The notes beneath the pieces were generated by a model, which was not told where the DNA came from, ran no database searches, and saw only the letters and a list, made by a program, of their open reading frames with translations. Of a DNA stretch of 64,000 nucleotides, positions 45,114 to 54,109 are shown piece after piece. Position 1 is the stretch's first letter; each line of letters opens with the position of its first letter. The DNA is taken from NCBI RefSeq assembly GCF_905171765.1, contig NC_053392.1, positions 500,074,556-500,138,555 of the forward strand, given 5' to 3'. Origin of the DNA: Bufo bufo. Its lineage: Eukaryota > Chordata > Amphibia > Anura > Bufonidae. The translations under genes and the position numbers were made by a program.

Positions 45114-46049
45114 TTGCTAAATGCCAAATCTGCACACTATCCACAGACAGTTAGGGCTAATCCGGTGGGGCAATTTTTGCGTCTTCGATGCGTTTGCTCC
45201 AGTTACAAGAAATTTGAGATGCAGTCTGGAGAATTGTCTAGGAGGTTTCGTAATAGGGCCTATAACCAGGTTGACATTAAGAGGGGCTATACACGTGCCA
45301 AGTCTGCAAATAGGTACTCTCTCCTGACCAGCAATAGACCAAAGACTGACAATGCCAGCTCTCGATTTATTACCCCTTTTAATATGCAGTGGCGAAAAAT
45401 ATGTGAAATACTCACTAAATACTGGCCTATACTGCTTTCAGATAATGACTTACGGGCGACACTTCAAGACTATCCCCAGGTGACATGGCGACGCTCAAAA
45501 AATCTTGGTGACTTGCTCACCAGTAGTCACTATGTATCCCCTTCGCCATCGTACATCTTTGGAAGTAAGGTGCCAAAATGGGGCTCCTACACGTGCAATA
45601 ACTGCCAGGGATGCAGATACATGGTTCGGTCCTCCACATTCAGGGACTCCAAGGGCAGACGCGAGTATCAAATCGTGCAACATATCACATGCAGGACTGC
45701 ATGTGTGATATATCTGATCACCTGCCCTTGCAAGCTCCTGTATGTTGGGATGACCACCAGGGAGCTGCGCGTTAGGGTATTCGAACATGCTAGCAAAATC
45801 CGCCAGGCAGCCACTACTGCACAGGATGAGCTGACCCAGTTTCAACCTATAGCCCTGCACTTTAGGGACCATCATAGGGGGGACCCTCGTGGGTTACAAT
45901 GCATGGGTATTGATAGGGTCTCTTTGGGCTGCCGTGGAGGGGATATCAAGAAGCGCCTCCTGCAATTGGAGACCAAATGGATTGTTCTGCTTAAGAGTGA
46001 GATCCCTAATGGTCTCATTGAGACTGTTAGCTTCAAGTCTTTTCTATAA
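45114..46049 (+). CDS. Penelope-like RT C-terminus plus GIY-YIG endonuclease
   Basis: This open frame of 311 codons has no internal stop. The first 100 residues are the end of the RT (QFLRLRCVCSSYKKFEMQSG, LSRRFRNRAYNQVDIKRGY). A Cys-rich linker follows (CNNCQGCRYM), then the endonuclease signature VIYLITCPCKLLYVGMTTRE and LRVRVFEHASKI, and a conserved Glu region near LLQLETKWIVLL. The RT catalytic core is missing because the copy is truncated, so it is a fragment despite its open frame. The stop codon lies exactly where a MITE inserted. Confidence 0.9.
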   Translation: MLNAKSAHYPQTVRANPVGQFLRLRCVCSSYKKFEMQSGELSRRFRNRAYNQVDIKRGYTRAKSANRYSLLTSNRPKTDNASSRFITPFNMQWRKICEILTKYWPILLSDNDLRATLQDYPQVTWRRSKNLGDLLTSSHYVSPSPSYIFGSKVPKWGSYTCNNCQGCRYMVRSSTFRDSKGRREYQIVQHITCRTACVIYLITCPCKLLYVGMTTRELRVRVFEHASKIRQAATTAQDELTQFQPIALHFRDHHRGDPRGLQCMGIDRVSLGCRGGDIKKRLLQLETKWIVLLKSEIPNGLIETVSFKSFL

Positions 46050-46171
46050 GGCTACGTTCACATCACCTTTCTGGCTTTCCGTTCTCCTGCTCCGTCTAGG
46101 AGCAGGAGAACGGAAAGGACGGAAAAGGCACATAACTGACGCCAAACTCAGTCAAACAGAGCCCTTAGGAC

Positions 46172-47726
46172 TAGAGTTGTTGCGATACCAAATTTTTGAT
46201 TCGGTTTCGATACCATGAAAAAGTATTGCGATACTCGATACCATTCGATACCACGCGAAAAAAATAAACAAAAAAAGCCACGTGCATTCCTCATTTTTAA
46301 AAATGGCGAATCGCGCAGTTTTTATTTTATTTTTTCTGTTCCGGCATTCACCACCTAGATTTTTTTTTTATATTTTAATAGTTTGGACTTTTCTGACGTG
46401 GCGATGTAATATGTTTATTTATATATTTTATATGTGAAATTGGGAAAAGGGGGGTGATTTATACTTCATATTTTAGTGTTTTTTTTTTTTTCACTTTTTA
46501 TTTAATAACTATTTCCCCCCTTAGGGGCTAGAACCTGGGATCTTTCATCCCTTTTCCTATTCACCCTGATAGATCTCTATCAGGGTGAATAGGACTTCAC
46601 ACTGTCCCTGCTGCTCTGTGCTTTGTGCACACAGCATCAGGGATGTTACCATGGCAACCAGGGCTTCTGTAGCGTCCTGGCTGCCATGGTAACCGATCGG
46701 AGCCCCAGGCTTACACAGCTGGGGCTCCGATCAGAAGCTGCCACTGCACCACCAATGAGGGGGAGTGGAGAGGTCCCTGTGGCCACTGCCACCAATGATT
46801 TTAATACTGGAGGGTTGAGAGGGGCCGGCGCACTGTGCCACCAATGATTTTAATGGGATGGGGGGATTGAGGGGGGGGGGGGGCACACTGCACCACCAAT
46901 GATTTTACCCCTTTATACAGGAGGCGGGTACTAGCAGATCAGCGGCAGTTAACTGCCGCTGATCGCAGCTCCCTGTCAGGGGCAGGGTGCCGGCAATGCG
47001 ATTCTGCTGCCGGCACCCGCCTCCTGTATGTGTTAAAGACTGACTACTGTATATGAGTCCAGACTTTCACTATTAGGCCACACAGAGCGGCGCCCAGCGA
47101 TGTCTCAGCACTCACCATTTAGTCCTGGGCGCCGCTCCGTTCGCCCGCAGTGCCCCATTACTGTCTCCTCTCCTGCTCCACATGCTGCTGATTACTATCG
47201 GAGCGATGGGAGGAGACATCAGCTTCACTAGTGGGCGTTCCTTCTCACTGGCTGTAGCGCTGTCCAATCGCAGCGCAGGGAAAAGGAACGCCCACTAGTG
47301 AAGCTGATGTCTCCTCCCATCGCTCCGATAGTAATCCTATCATTGGTGGCGCAGTGCGCCCGCCCCTCTCTTCTCATTGCCGCCCCTCCTCCACCCCCTC
47401 TCTTCTCATTGCCGCCCCTCCTCCGCCCCTCTCTTCTCATTGCCGCCCCTCCTCCGCCCCTCTCTTCTCATTGCCGCCCCTCCTCCGCCCCTCTCTTCTC
47501 ATTGGTGGCAGCGGCAGCAGCACAGGGGGAGGGAGGACAGCTTCCTTCTCCCCGTGCTGCTGAGAGAGAATATGAGCGCGCCGATAGCAGCGCGCTCATG
47601 TTCAGAGATACTAGACTGCGCAGAAGCGCAGCCCAGTATCGAAAAAACGGAAATCCCGGTATCGTATCGATACCGGGACAAAAGTATCGATTGGGTATCG
47701 AAATTTCGATACCCGCAACAACCCTA
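46172..47726. mobile_element. hAT-type non-autonomous element, 8-bp duplication
   Basis: The ends TAGAGTTGTTGCGATACC and CGATACCCGCAACAACCCTA form inverted repeats and are flanked by the exact 8-bp duplication CTTAGGAC (46164-46171, 47727-47734). It has no transposase. The interior includes C/T-rich tandem units GCCGCCCCTCCTCCGCCCCTC (about 47365-47500) and an inverted pair around 47090-47330. Confidence 0.9.
47365..47505 (+). repeat. short tandem repeat (TCTTCTCATTGCCGCCCCTCC unit)
   Basis: A unit of about 30 bp (CTCTTCTCATTGCCGCCCC, TCCTCCGCCC) repeats about five times with little divergence. Confidence 0.85.
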
Positions 47727-47985
47727 CTTAGGACCCCATAGATTATAATGGGGTCCGTTATGTTTCCGCTCAGAAGTTGATTTTTAAGCGGAGACAAAAG
47801 TCCTGCATGCAGGACTTTTGTCTCCGCTTAAAAATCATCTTCTGAGCGGAAACATAACGGACCCCATTATAATCTATGGGGTCCTTAGGGCTCAGTTTGG
47901 CGTCAGTTATGTGCCTTTTCCGTTCTCCTGCTCCTAGACGGAACAGGAGAACGGAAAGCCAGAACGGTGATGTGAACGTAGCCTT

Positions 47986-49852
47986 AATCGTGCTTTTTAC
48001 CTTACTATGTGTTTGTTGTTTTTATCTTGTATTCATTGTTGTTATTTGTATTTTCATAGCATATCTGATTGCTCCGATGGTGTGGTCCCTTTTGGAGGCT
48101 TTTTTGTGCTTGGACCCAGAGGAGAACATCTCTCTATGGAGCAATGGACATCTATTGTTTATCAACATCATAATATCTATCCCATAATATGGGAAATAGC
48201 TGTTGTCTTTTGTGCCCTGCACTCCTAGTTGGTTGATTTGGGTAGCCATATGTAGTAGGTGGCCAAAGGGCTCTATTATGTGTTCAGCCTCACTAGGTCT
48301 GTGGCTATTCTGCTCAGGGCCCTATTGCACTATGCACTTTACGTGGTTTCACAACTTTTATGATTATCGTGTATTCTCACTTGTTCACATATATGGATTA
48401 TTACTGTATTTTTATTATTTATTTATTACTACTTGGTGCACATGTTTATGTGTCTATATGAAATATTATTATGTCTGTTGCATTGATGACATGAATTATT
48501 ATAATAGGGGTATGGGAGAGGATCTCTCTTTTGATGCCTTGGCATCCATACCCCTATATTACTCAGCTATCACTCTAAATATTATTATTTTTACACTCAC
48601 ATTATTTAGCATTATATTAATATTATATTATATATTCACTGCTGTATGTTTATCTTCTGTACATGTTTAGTGCCACCCCCCCCCCCCCCCTTACTTACGG
48701 TATAGGCTACTATAACTACTACTATTCATATTTATTATGGGATGATCGCAGGGATCCACCTATCTGTCAAAATGCTATTATAGTGTATGTAGTTATATTA
48801 TATTATTTTATTACACTATTTCCCTGGTGATATGAATAAGGGGTTATACATATTGAGTTTTTACATGCATTTACAATGGAGAGTGATATATTGTATGTGT
48901 AATGGGTTATGCTACCTTTGTGGCATTGTATTGCTCATTAAATACCATCCTGGTATGCTGTACCCTTGAGTAGACATTTTGCACTATTATTTTGTGTTCC
49001 TTTTGTTCTCCATGCATTTCCACCTGGCATATGCGCATCGCACCGGTGCGCTGTTCGGGCAGCATCGTGGAGGCGCTCCTATACCTGGTCTCCATGTGAC
49101 CGGACTGGAAGGGTGTGTGGCCGCGCGGTGTTTGGTGCGGCTCCCTCCTCCCGGTCTGGTCATGTGGCACGGTGGGCGTGCCTCGCCCGGCTTTGGAGGC
49201 TGGGTGGCGCACCTCTATGATGTCATGCCCTGCATCACTGGGCGTATGCGCTAATTATGTGCCGGTTGTGGACCACACTATTTAAGGACGAACTTTGTTT
49301 GTTACCACTACCTCCTGACGAAGCCTCTCCAGGCGAAACGTGCGTCAAGGTGCAGCTCCGGTCACAGACTCTGGGTTCCAGCATACCATGGGTAATTCTT
49401 GGTTTGTTGTCATGCTTTGTTAGTTTGTTACTTTAAGGTTACTGCTTGCACCTAGCACTCTTGCCCTGCCTTACTGATAGTCATTTGGCTACCTGCATTT
49501 CTATGCGGCCATCCCAGTTATCCAGGGTGGGCAAGTCGGCTATGTGTGATCATATTCACCTTGTACATGCATGCAGCACACATACCATTATATGTCACTT
49601 TGGGTGAACCCACAGTTCCCCCATATCTATGCGGCTTTATACCCAGGGCTGTGACCCTTCTTTCCCTGTCAGTTGGGTGTTTGTGAGGGAGGTCGTTTTT
49701 GACCCTGCTACATGGGGCCTCCCACCCTCCTCTACCCTTGGGCCTTATGTTATTTAATTTTTGTCATTTGATTATGTCTCAATAAATTACATATATTTTA
49801 TATGTGCGTTTTCTCATCTTTTTGGGGTTATTGGTTCGTTTCTTTTGTTGGC
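47986..49852 (+). other. 3' region of the Penelope-like element
   Basis: This AT-rich untranslated sequence contains a C run (48677-48690) and the hammerhead-like motif. Open frames here (for example 48203-48670) are low-complexity and I do not regard them as genes. Confidence 0.6.
49305..49353 (+). ncRNA. hammerhead-ribozyme-like motif
   Basis: CTGACGA (49315-49321) is followed by a hairpin (GCCT, loop, AGGC), then GAAA (49335-49338), a minimal stem III (ACG-TG-CGT) and the cleavage trinucleotide GTC ending at 49346. The flanks TACCT and AAGGT can form stem I, with one mismatch next to the core, and one extra A precedes stem II. Penelope-like elements are known to carry such motifs. Activity is not established. 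Confidence 0.65.
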
Positions 49853-50565
49853 TTAGAGGAGACTAAGTACCTGGGGTATGTCATTGGACGGGGGTTATCA
49901 AACCCCAAGTGAATAAAATAGAGGCCCCGACCTGTCACCACTAGGCAAGTAAAGTCGTTCCTGGGAATGGTTGGCTATTATTTGAGGTTTGTTCCCCATT
50001 TTGCCACTTTAGCGGCTTCGTTGACAGGGCTCTTGAAGGGACAGGAGTCCGTGATGGTCCACTAGAATGACCAGGCGGAAGAGGCTTTTTCCGCGTTGAA
50101 GTCGGTCCTGTGCAGGTCACCGGTTTTGGTGACGCCCGACTTCAAGAGGGAGTTTGTGGTACAGACCGATGCCTCTGAAGTAGGCCTCGGAGCTGTACTT
50201 TCTCAGGAAATCAATGGGGAGGAACATCCTGTTGTTTACCTGAGCCGAAAACTTACCCCAGCCGAGACTAGGTACAGTATAGTGGAGAGAGAGAGTGTCT
50301 GGCCATCAAATGGGCACTTGAGTCTCTCCGCTATTATCTGTTGGGGAGAAAGTTCCGTCTGGTCACCGACCACTCCCCTCTCAAGTGGATGAGCCAGGCC
50401 AAAGAGAGGAATGCTCGGGTCACCAGATGTTTTTTGTCATTACAGAACTTCAAGTTCTCAGTGGAACACAGGGCAGGCCACTTCCAGGAAAACACGGATG
50501 CCCTGTCACGGATACACTGTCTGGCAAGTATTCATCCCCTCAGGGTTAAACAAAGGGGGGAGGTA
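49853..50565 (+). pseudogene. Gmr1-like RT 3' part and RNase H
   Basis: After the second copy of the duplication the frame gives KYLGYVIGRGLSNPK and VKSFLGMVGYYLRFVPHFA (RT thumb). RNase H follows: FVVQTDASEVGLGAVLSQ, VVYLSRKLTPAETRYS and FRLVTDHSPLKWM, ending with the DALSR motif. Stops and a frameshift near 50300 are present. A purine-rich tract (CAAAGGGGGGAGG, about 50550-50563) precedes the 3' LTR. Confidence 0.9.
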
Positions 50566-50850
50566 TGTAGGAAAGCGCAAGGGTCTGTCGTTGACGGAAG
50601 GTATGTGTCACTGAGGTTCCTGGCCTCGGTGAAGTAAGAGTCGGTAATTTCAGGTGTCAGCGGCGGCTAGTGCTGATTAACTCTTTTGCTATTGTAGTAT
50701 GGCTGTATAGCTGATCCGGGACGGCTCTTACTGGGAGTAGTCAAAAGTGTTGGGTGGGTGACTACTCCCCACGTTCCAGGCCGGGTCTTGACTGGCCTAT
50801 ATCAAACCCAGCCAGCAGTGTCAGCTGGGTGTGGATGCCTTCCCCGATCT
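50566..50850 (+). repeat. 3' LTR of the Gmr1-like element (truncated)
   Basis: It starts TGTAGGAAAGCGCAAGGGTC immediately after the polypurine tract and matches the 5' LTR over 149 bp. It then continues with LTR sequence lost from the 5' copy (CGGGACGGCTCTTACTGGG, GGTGACTACTCCCCACG), which is similar in layout to the LTR at 58213. The end is unclear. Confidence 0.8.
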
Positions 50851-50859
50851 CAGCCAAGG

Positions 50860-51505
50860 GAGGGAGTGCCTGTCCGGGAAAGATGCACTTAACCTTTCAC
50901 CTGCCATGGTATCACCTGAAGTAATAATGTCTAATACCCAGAGGCAGCAAAATATGAATAACCTATCTCTACAAAACCCACCCTTCTTGAGAAGCAGCAG
51001 GAAGAGAGACCTGCTGGACGATATCATCAACAATGCCCAGGATCTCCTGCAGTTTCTGTTTAAGAACTTTCATTACCTGCCGCCCGCTGCTGCTTTTTTT
51101 TTGCCTGGGTACAGAGTATAAATCCTCTATGATGAGAACAGGGTGCACTGGATCACAACATGCTTCAGAAATGGTAAAATCCTGGTGGCCAACACCAACA
51201 ATCTGTCACCATCCATCCATAAAAAGATCAATAATATCTATGGTCTTGTTCAGAGACCCTCTGAAATGTGGTAGTTTCTGAAAGTTACTTAAGGGTTAAA
51301 CTCTTATGACTGTGGGAAATGTGCCATAGGGTTTGCCTATGAACGTCTGGCAAATGATGGAAAAGCTATAGCAATGTACTACCAACATGACATGATGAGA
51401 AATCCTCTAATTTCCTGCCTGCAAAATAGTAGGATCGTTGGATTTCCAAGAGAGGTGTTATGTACATGCATACAGACAATGATTGTGAACCACTACGCCA
51501 AGTAG
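50860..51505 (+). pseudogene. degenerate Ulp1/C48-like cysteine peptidase
   Basis: In one main frame with several stops and a shift, the sequence reads DLLDDIINNAQDLLQFLF, then ENRVHWITTCFRNGKILVAN, then NSYDCGKCAIGFAYERLAND and YYQHDMMRNPLISCLQN. A His-Trp block, a later Asp/Asn and a YDCG Cys block in this order are the pattern of Ulp1-type (C48) peptidases. Such domains occur in the proteins of several DNA transposon groups. I cannot say which element this belonged to. Confidence 0.6.
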
Positions 51506-51649
51506 CTGGTTTGATGGACCGAACCCTAAGGGCGCTATTCTGTACAGGGATATGAAGAGAGTACGCTGAACCTTAAGTGGAGCGTGTGGACTGCTGAGGG
51601 CGCACGAAACAACCGATCAAAGACAGTATTTTAGTTTCAGTAGTGTTCC

Positions 51650-51712
51650 ATTTATTCGTAAGACAACGCGTTTCGGGGGGTTAAAGTCCCCTTTATCAAG
51701 TCTGAGCCGGGA
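51650..51712 (-). ncRNA. degenerate hammerhead-like motif
   Basis: On the minus strand AGAC is followed by TTGATAA, a GGGG/CCCC hairpin, GAAACGCGTT and then GTCT. AGAC and GTCT can pair as stem I. The core has T for C and A for G compared with the hammerhead consensus, so it is probably inactive. It may mark another Penelope-like remnant (about 51530-51860). Confidence 0.4.
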
Positions 51713-51740
51713 GACTAGGAGAGTTTCGCTGCTCGTCAGG

Positions 51741-51780
51741 AGAGGCGCGTGTCCTCTCCTGACGAGCATACTCGATCTCC
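51741..51780. repeat. perfect 15-bp hairpin
   Basis: GCTCGTCAGGAGAGG and its exact complement CCTCTCCTGACGAGC are separated by seven bases (CGCGTGT). Confidence 0.9.
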
Positions 51781-52044
51781 ATTGCAGTTGCATCCAATTG
51801 ATGCAACCGCAATAGGTGAGCAAACCATTTCTTTTATTTGAAATTTGTTTTGTTGAATTTACTTACCCTATGAGCGCCTTCTCTATCCCATTGGCCATTA
51901 TTTGCTGTACAGGGATATGGACTTCTCTGTGGGTTAGGAACCAGCATGCTACCTTTGGTGTACTTGGCAGCTGACTTACAGAGGTCAGAGACACTGGTGA
52001 GTACACAGAGCACTGGCAGCCCAACAGATCAGGAATCCGGTCAC

Positions 52045-52330
52045 ATTCAGTGGGTGCTACAGGAACCCGTTCACACTCTGTAAGAGCTGCAGGAACCCGT
52101 TCACACTCTGTAAGAGCTGCAGGAACCCGTTCACACTCTGTAAGAGCTGCAGGAACCCGTTCACACTCTGTAAGAGCTGCAGGAACCCGTTCACACTTGG
52201 TAAGAGCTGCAGGAATCTGTTCACACTCGGTAACAGCTGCAGGAACCCGTTCACACTTGGTAAGAGCTGCAGGAATCTGTTCACACTCGGTAAGAGCTGC
52301 AGGAACTCGATCACACTCGGTAATAGCATG
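52045..52330 (+). repeat. 30-bp minisatellite, about 9 units
   Basis: The unit TAAGAGCTGCAGGAACCCGT + TCACACTCTG repeats without spacers. Early units are identical, later ones carry TTGG, CGG or ATCT variants. Because 30 is a multiple of three, the array stays open in several frames on both strands, which explains spurious long open frames here. Confidence 0.95.
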
Positions 52331-53039
52331 ACATACTGGCAAGTGAACCTTAAATGGCCAAGAGTCAGGCATACTGACTTTATGAACTTGGACACGCGAA
52401 CCACAGGAATTTGGACATACATAGCGGATACTGGACAGCAGTGGTTAAGACATGTGGGCATAAGGAAGCACAAGACACTTAGACTGTTGCTACAGGACAA
52501 AGACAAGACACAGCTGGAATCCGGACATACCGACAGACAGATAAGCCCCATACAAACTCTAGCAGAGCATATATCTATGACAAGGTCAAGCAAACAGATT
52601 AGATAGAATACATAGAACAAAAACAGGATAAAAACTGACACCAAACAGATCAAAGAAAGACATGACATAAATGCGCAACCAGGGCAGGTCATAGCACTGA
52701 AGAGATATCCAACAAACTGACACAGAACTGTATAGCAGTCCAACAGATGCAGCCACACACACACAGCAGGGGAAGGGTAAAAGAGTTATCCACAAGATAG
52801 GTCATTATTATTACATTGGCGGGTGTACGAGCACCCCGCTGATCAGCTGTTTTAGGGAGCAGCCACTCTAACCAGAGTTTCCAAGCACAGTGTCATACTT
52901 TGTATAACGGCTTTGCTTGGTATCGCAGCTCAGCCCCGTTTTCCTTAAAAGGACTGATCTGCATCTAGGCCTTGTGACCGATGTATGGTGACGTCACATG
53001 GCCCAGGAAGAGGCCACGGCACTCACTGAGTGCTGGTCT
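52331..53039. other. unassigned repeat debris
   Basis: I see no gene. The part 52785-53039 continues at 56542 beyond the TTAA-flanked element and belongs to an older repeat that was split by it. Confidence 0.5.
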
Positions 53040-53439
53040 TTAACCACCTCCGGACCGCTGTACGCACAGACGCGTCCTGGAGGTGGTTGATTCATTCCGA
53101 GTGGACGCGCCGGCGCGTCCTCTCGCGATGGCCGAGATTTCCTGTGAACGCGCGCACACAGGCGCGCGCGCTCACAGGAACGGAAGGTAAGAGAGTGGAT
53201 CTCCAGCCTGCCAGCGGCGATCGTTCGCTGGCAGGCTTGAGATGTGATTTTTTTTAACCCCTAACAGGTATATTAGACGCTGTTTTGATAACAGCGTCTA
53301 ATATACCTGCTACCTGGTCCTCTGGTGGTCCCCTTTGTTTGGATCGACCACCAGAGGACACAGGTAGCTCAGTAATATGTTGCACCAAGCACCACTACCC
53401 CCCCCCCCCGTCACTTATTAACCCCTTATTCACCCCTGA

Positions 53440-54060
53440 TCACCCCATATAGACTCCCTGATCACCCCCCTGTCATTGATTACCCCCCTGTCATTGATCA
53501 CCCCCCTGTAAAGCTCCATTTAGACGTCCGCATGATTTTTACGGATCCACTGATAGATGGATCGGATCCGCAAAACGCACACGGACGTCTGAATGGAGCC
53601 TTACAGGGGCGTGATCAATGACTGTGGTGATCACCCCATATAGACTCCCTGATCACCCCCCTGTCATTGATTACCCCCCTGTCATTGATCACCCCCCTGT
53701 AAAGCTCCTAGACGTCCGCATGATTTTTACGGATCCACTGATAGATGGATCGGATCCGCAAAACGCACACGGACGTCTGAATGGAGCCTTACAGGGGCGT
53801 GATCGATGACTGTGGTGATCACCCCATATAGACTCCCTGATCACCCCCCTGTCATTGATTACCCCCCTGTCATTGATCACCCCCCTGTAAAGCTCCATTT
53901 AGACGTCCGCATGATTTTTACGGATCCACTGATAGATGGATCGGATCCGCAAAACGCACACGGACGTCTGAATGGAGCCTTACAGGGGCGTGATCAATGA
54001 CTGTGGTGATCACCCCATATAGACTCTCTGATCACCCCCCTGTCATTGATCACCCCCCTG
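53440..54060 (+). repeat. about 190-bp satellite, three units
   Basis: CACCCCATATAGACTCCCTG recurs at about 53441, 53631, 53820 and 54010. Each unit holds an inner inverted pair (GACGTCCG...CGGACGTC around GGATCCACTGATAGATGGATC). One unit lacks four bases near 53707. Confidence 0.9.
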
Positions 54061-54109
54061 TCATTGATCACCCCTCTGTAAGGCTCCATTCAGACATTTT
54101 TTTGGCCCA

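Larger units (their letters stand above)
46048..47985. mobile_element. inverted-repeat MITE in the Penelope-like element
   Basis: AAGGCTACGTTCACATCACC at the left and GGTGATGTGAACGTAGCCTT at the right are complements. Inside the right arm is a long hairpin around GCAGGACTTTTGTCTCCGC (47760-47880). The element is itself interrupted at 46172-47726. Confidence 0.85.
45082..49852 (+). mobile_element. Penelope-like retroelement inserted in the Gmr1-like RT
   Basis: The element is bounded by an exact 15-bp duplication. It is 5' truncated, starting within the RT C-terminus. It encodes a GIY-YIG endonuclease and has a long 3' untranslated region with a hammerhead-like motif (about 49311-49352). It ends before the second copy of the duplication. 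Two further elements are nested in it (46048-47985 and 46172-47726). Without them it would be about 2.8 kb. Confidence 0.93.
41453..50850 (+). mobile_element. Gmr1-like Ty3/gypsy LTR retrotransposon, interrupted
   Basis: LTR fragments at 41453-41600 and from 50566 flank coding sequence in the order gag, protease, integrase, reverse transcriptase, RNase H. Integrase before RT is unusual for Ty3/gypsy and is the mark of the Gmr1 group. The Gmr1 gag contains the region from which vertebrate SCAN domains are thought to derive, and a SCAN-like region is visible here. The element is decayed by stops and frameshifts and is split in its RT by a Penelope-like element. Without that insertion it would span about 4.6 kb. 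Confidence 0.9.

Noticed and set aside
48203..48670. 155-codon plus-strand frame
   Set aside because: It is Tyr/Leu/Ile-rich and lies in the untranslated 3' region of the Penelope-like element, with no homology that I recognise.
49860..50000. Considered as a separate gypsy element
   Set aside because: It joins the RT at 45066 across the 15-bp duplication, so it is the same Gmr1-like element.
52045..52330. Possible CRISPR-like array
   Set aside because: Units are contiguous 30-bp repeats without spacers, in vertebrate DNA, so it is a minisatellite.
52057..52764. 235-codon minus-strand frame with ten-residue repeats
   Set aside because: It is produced by the 30-bp minisatellite and low-complexity flanks.
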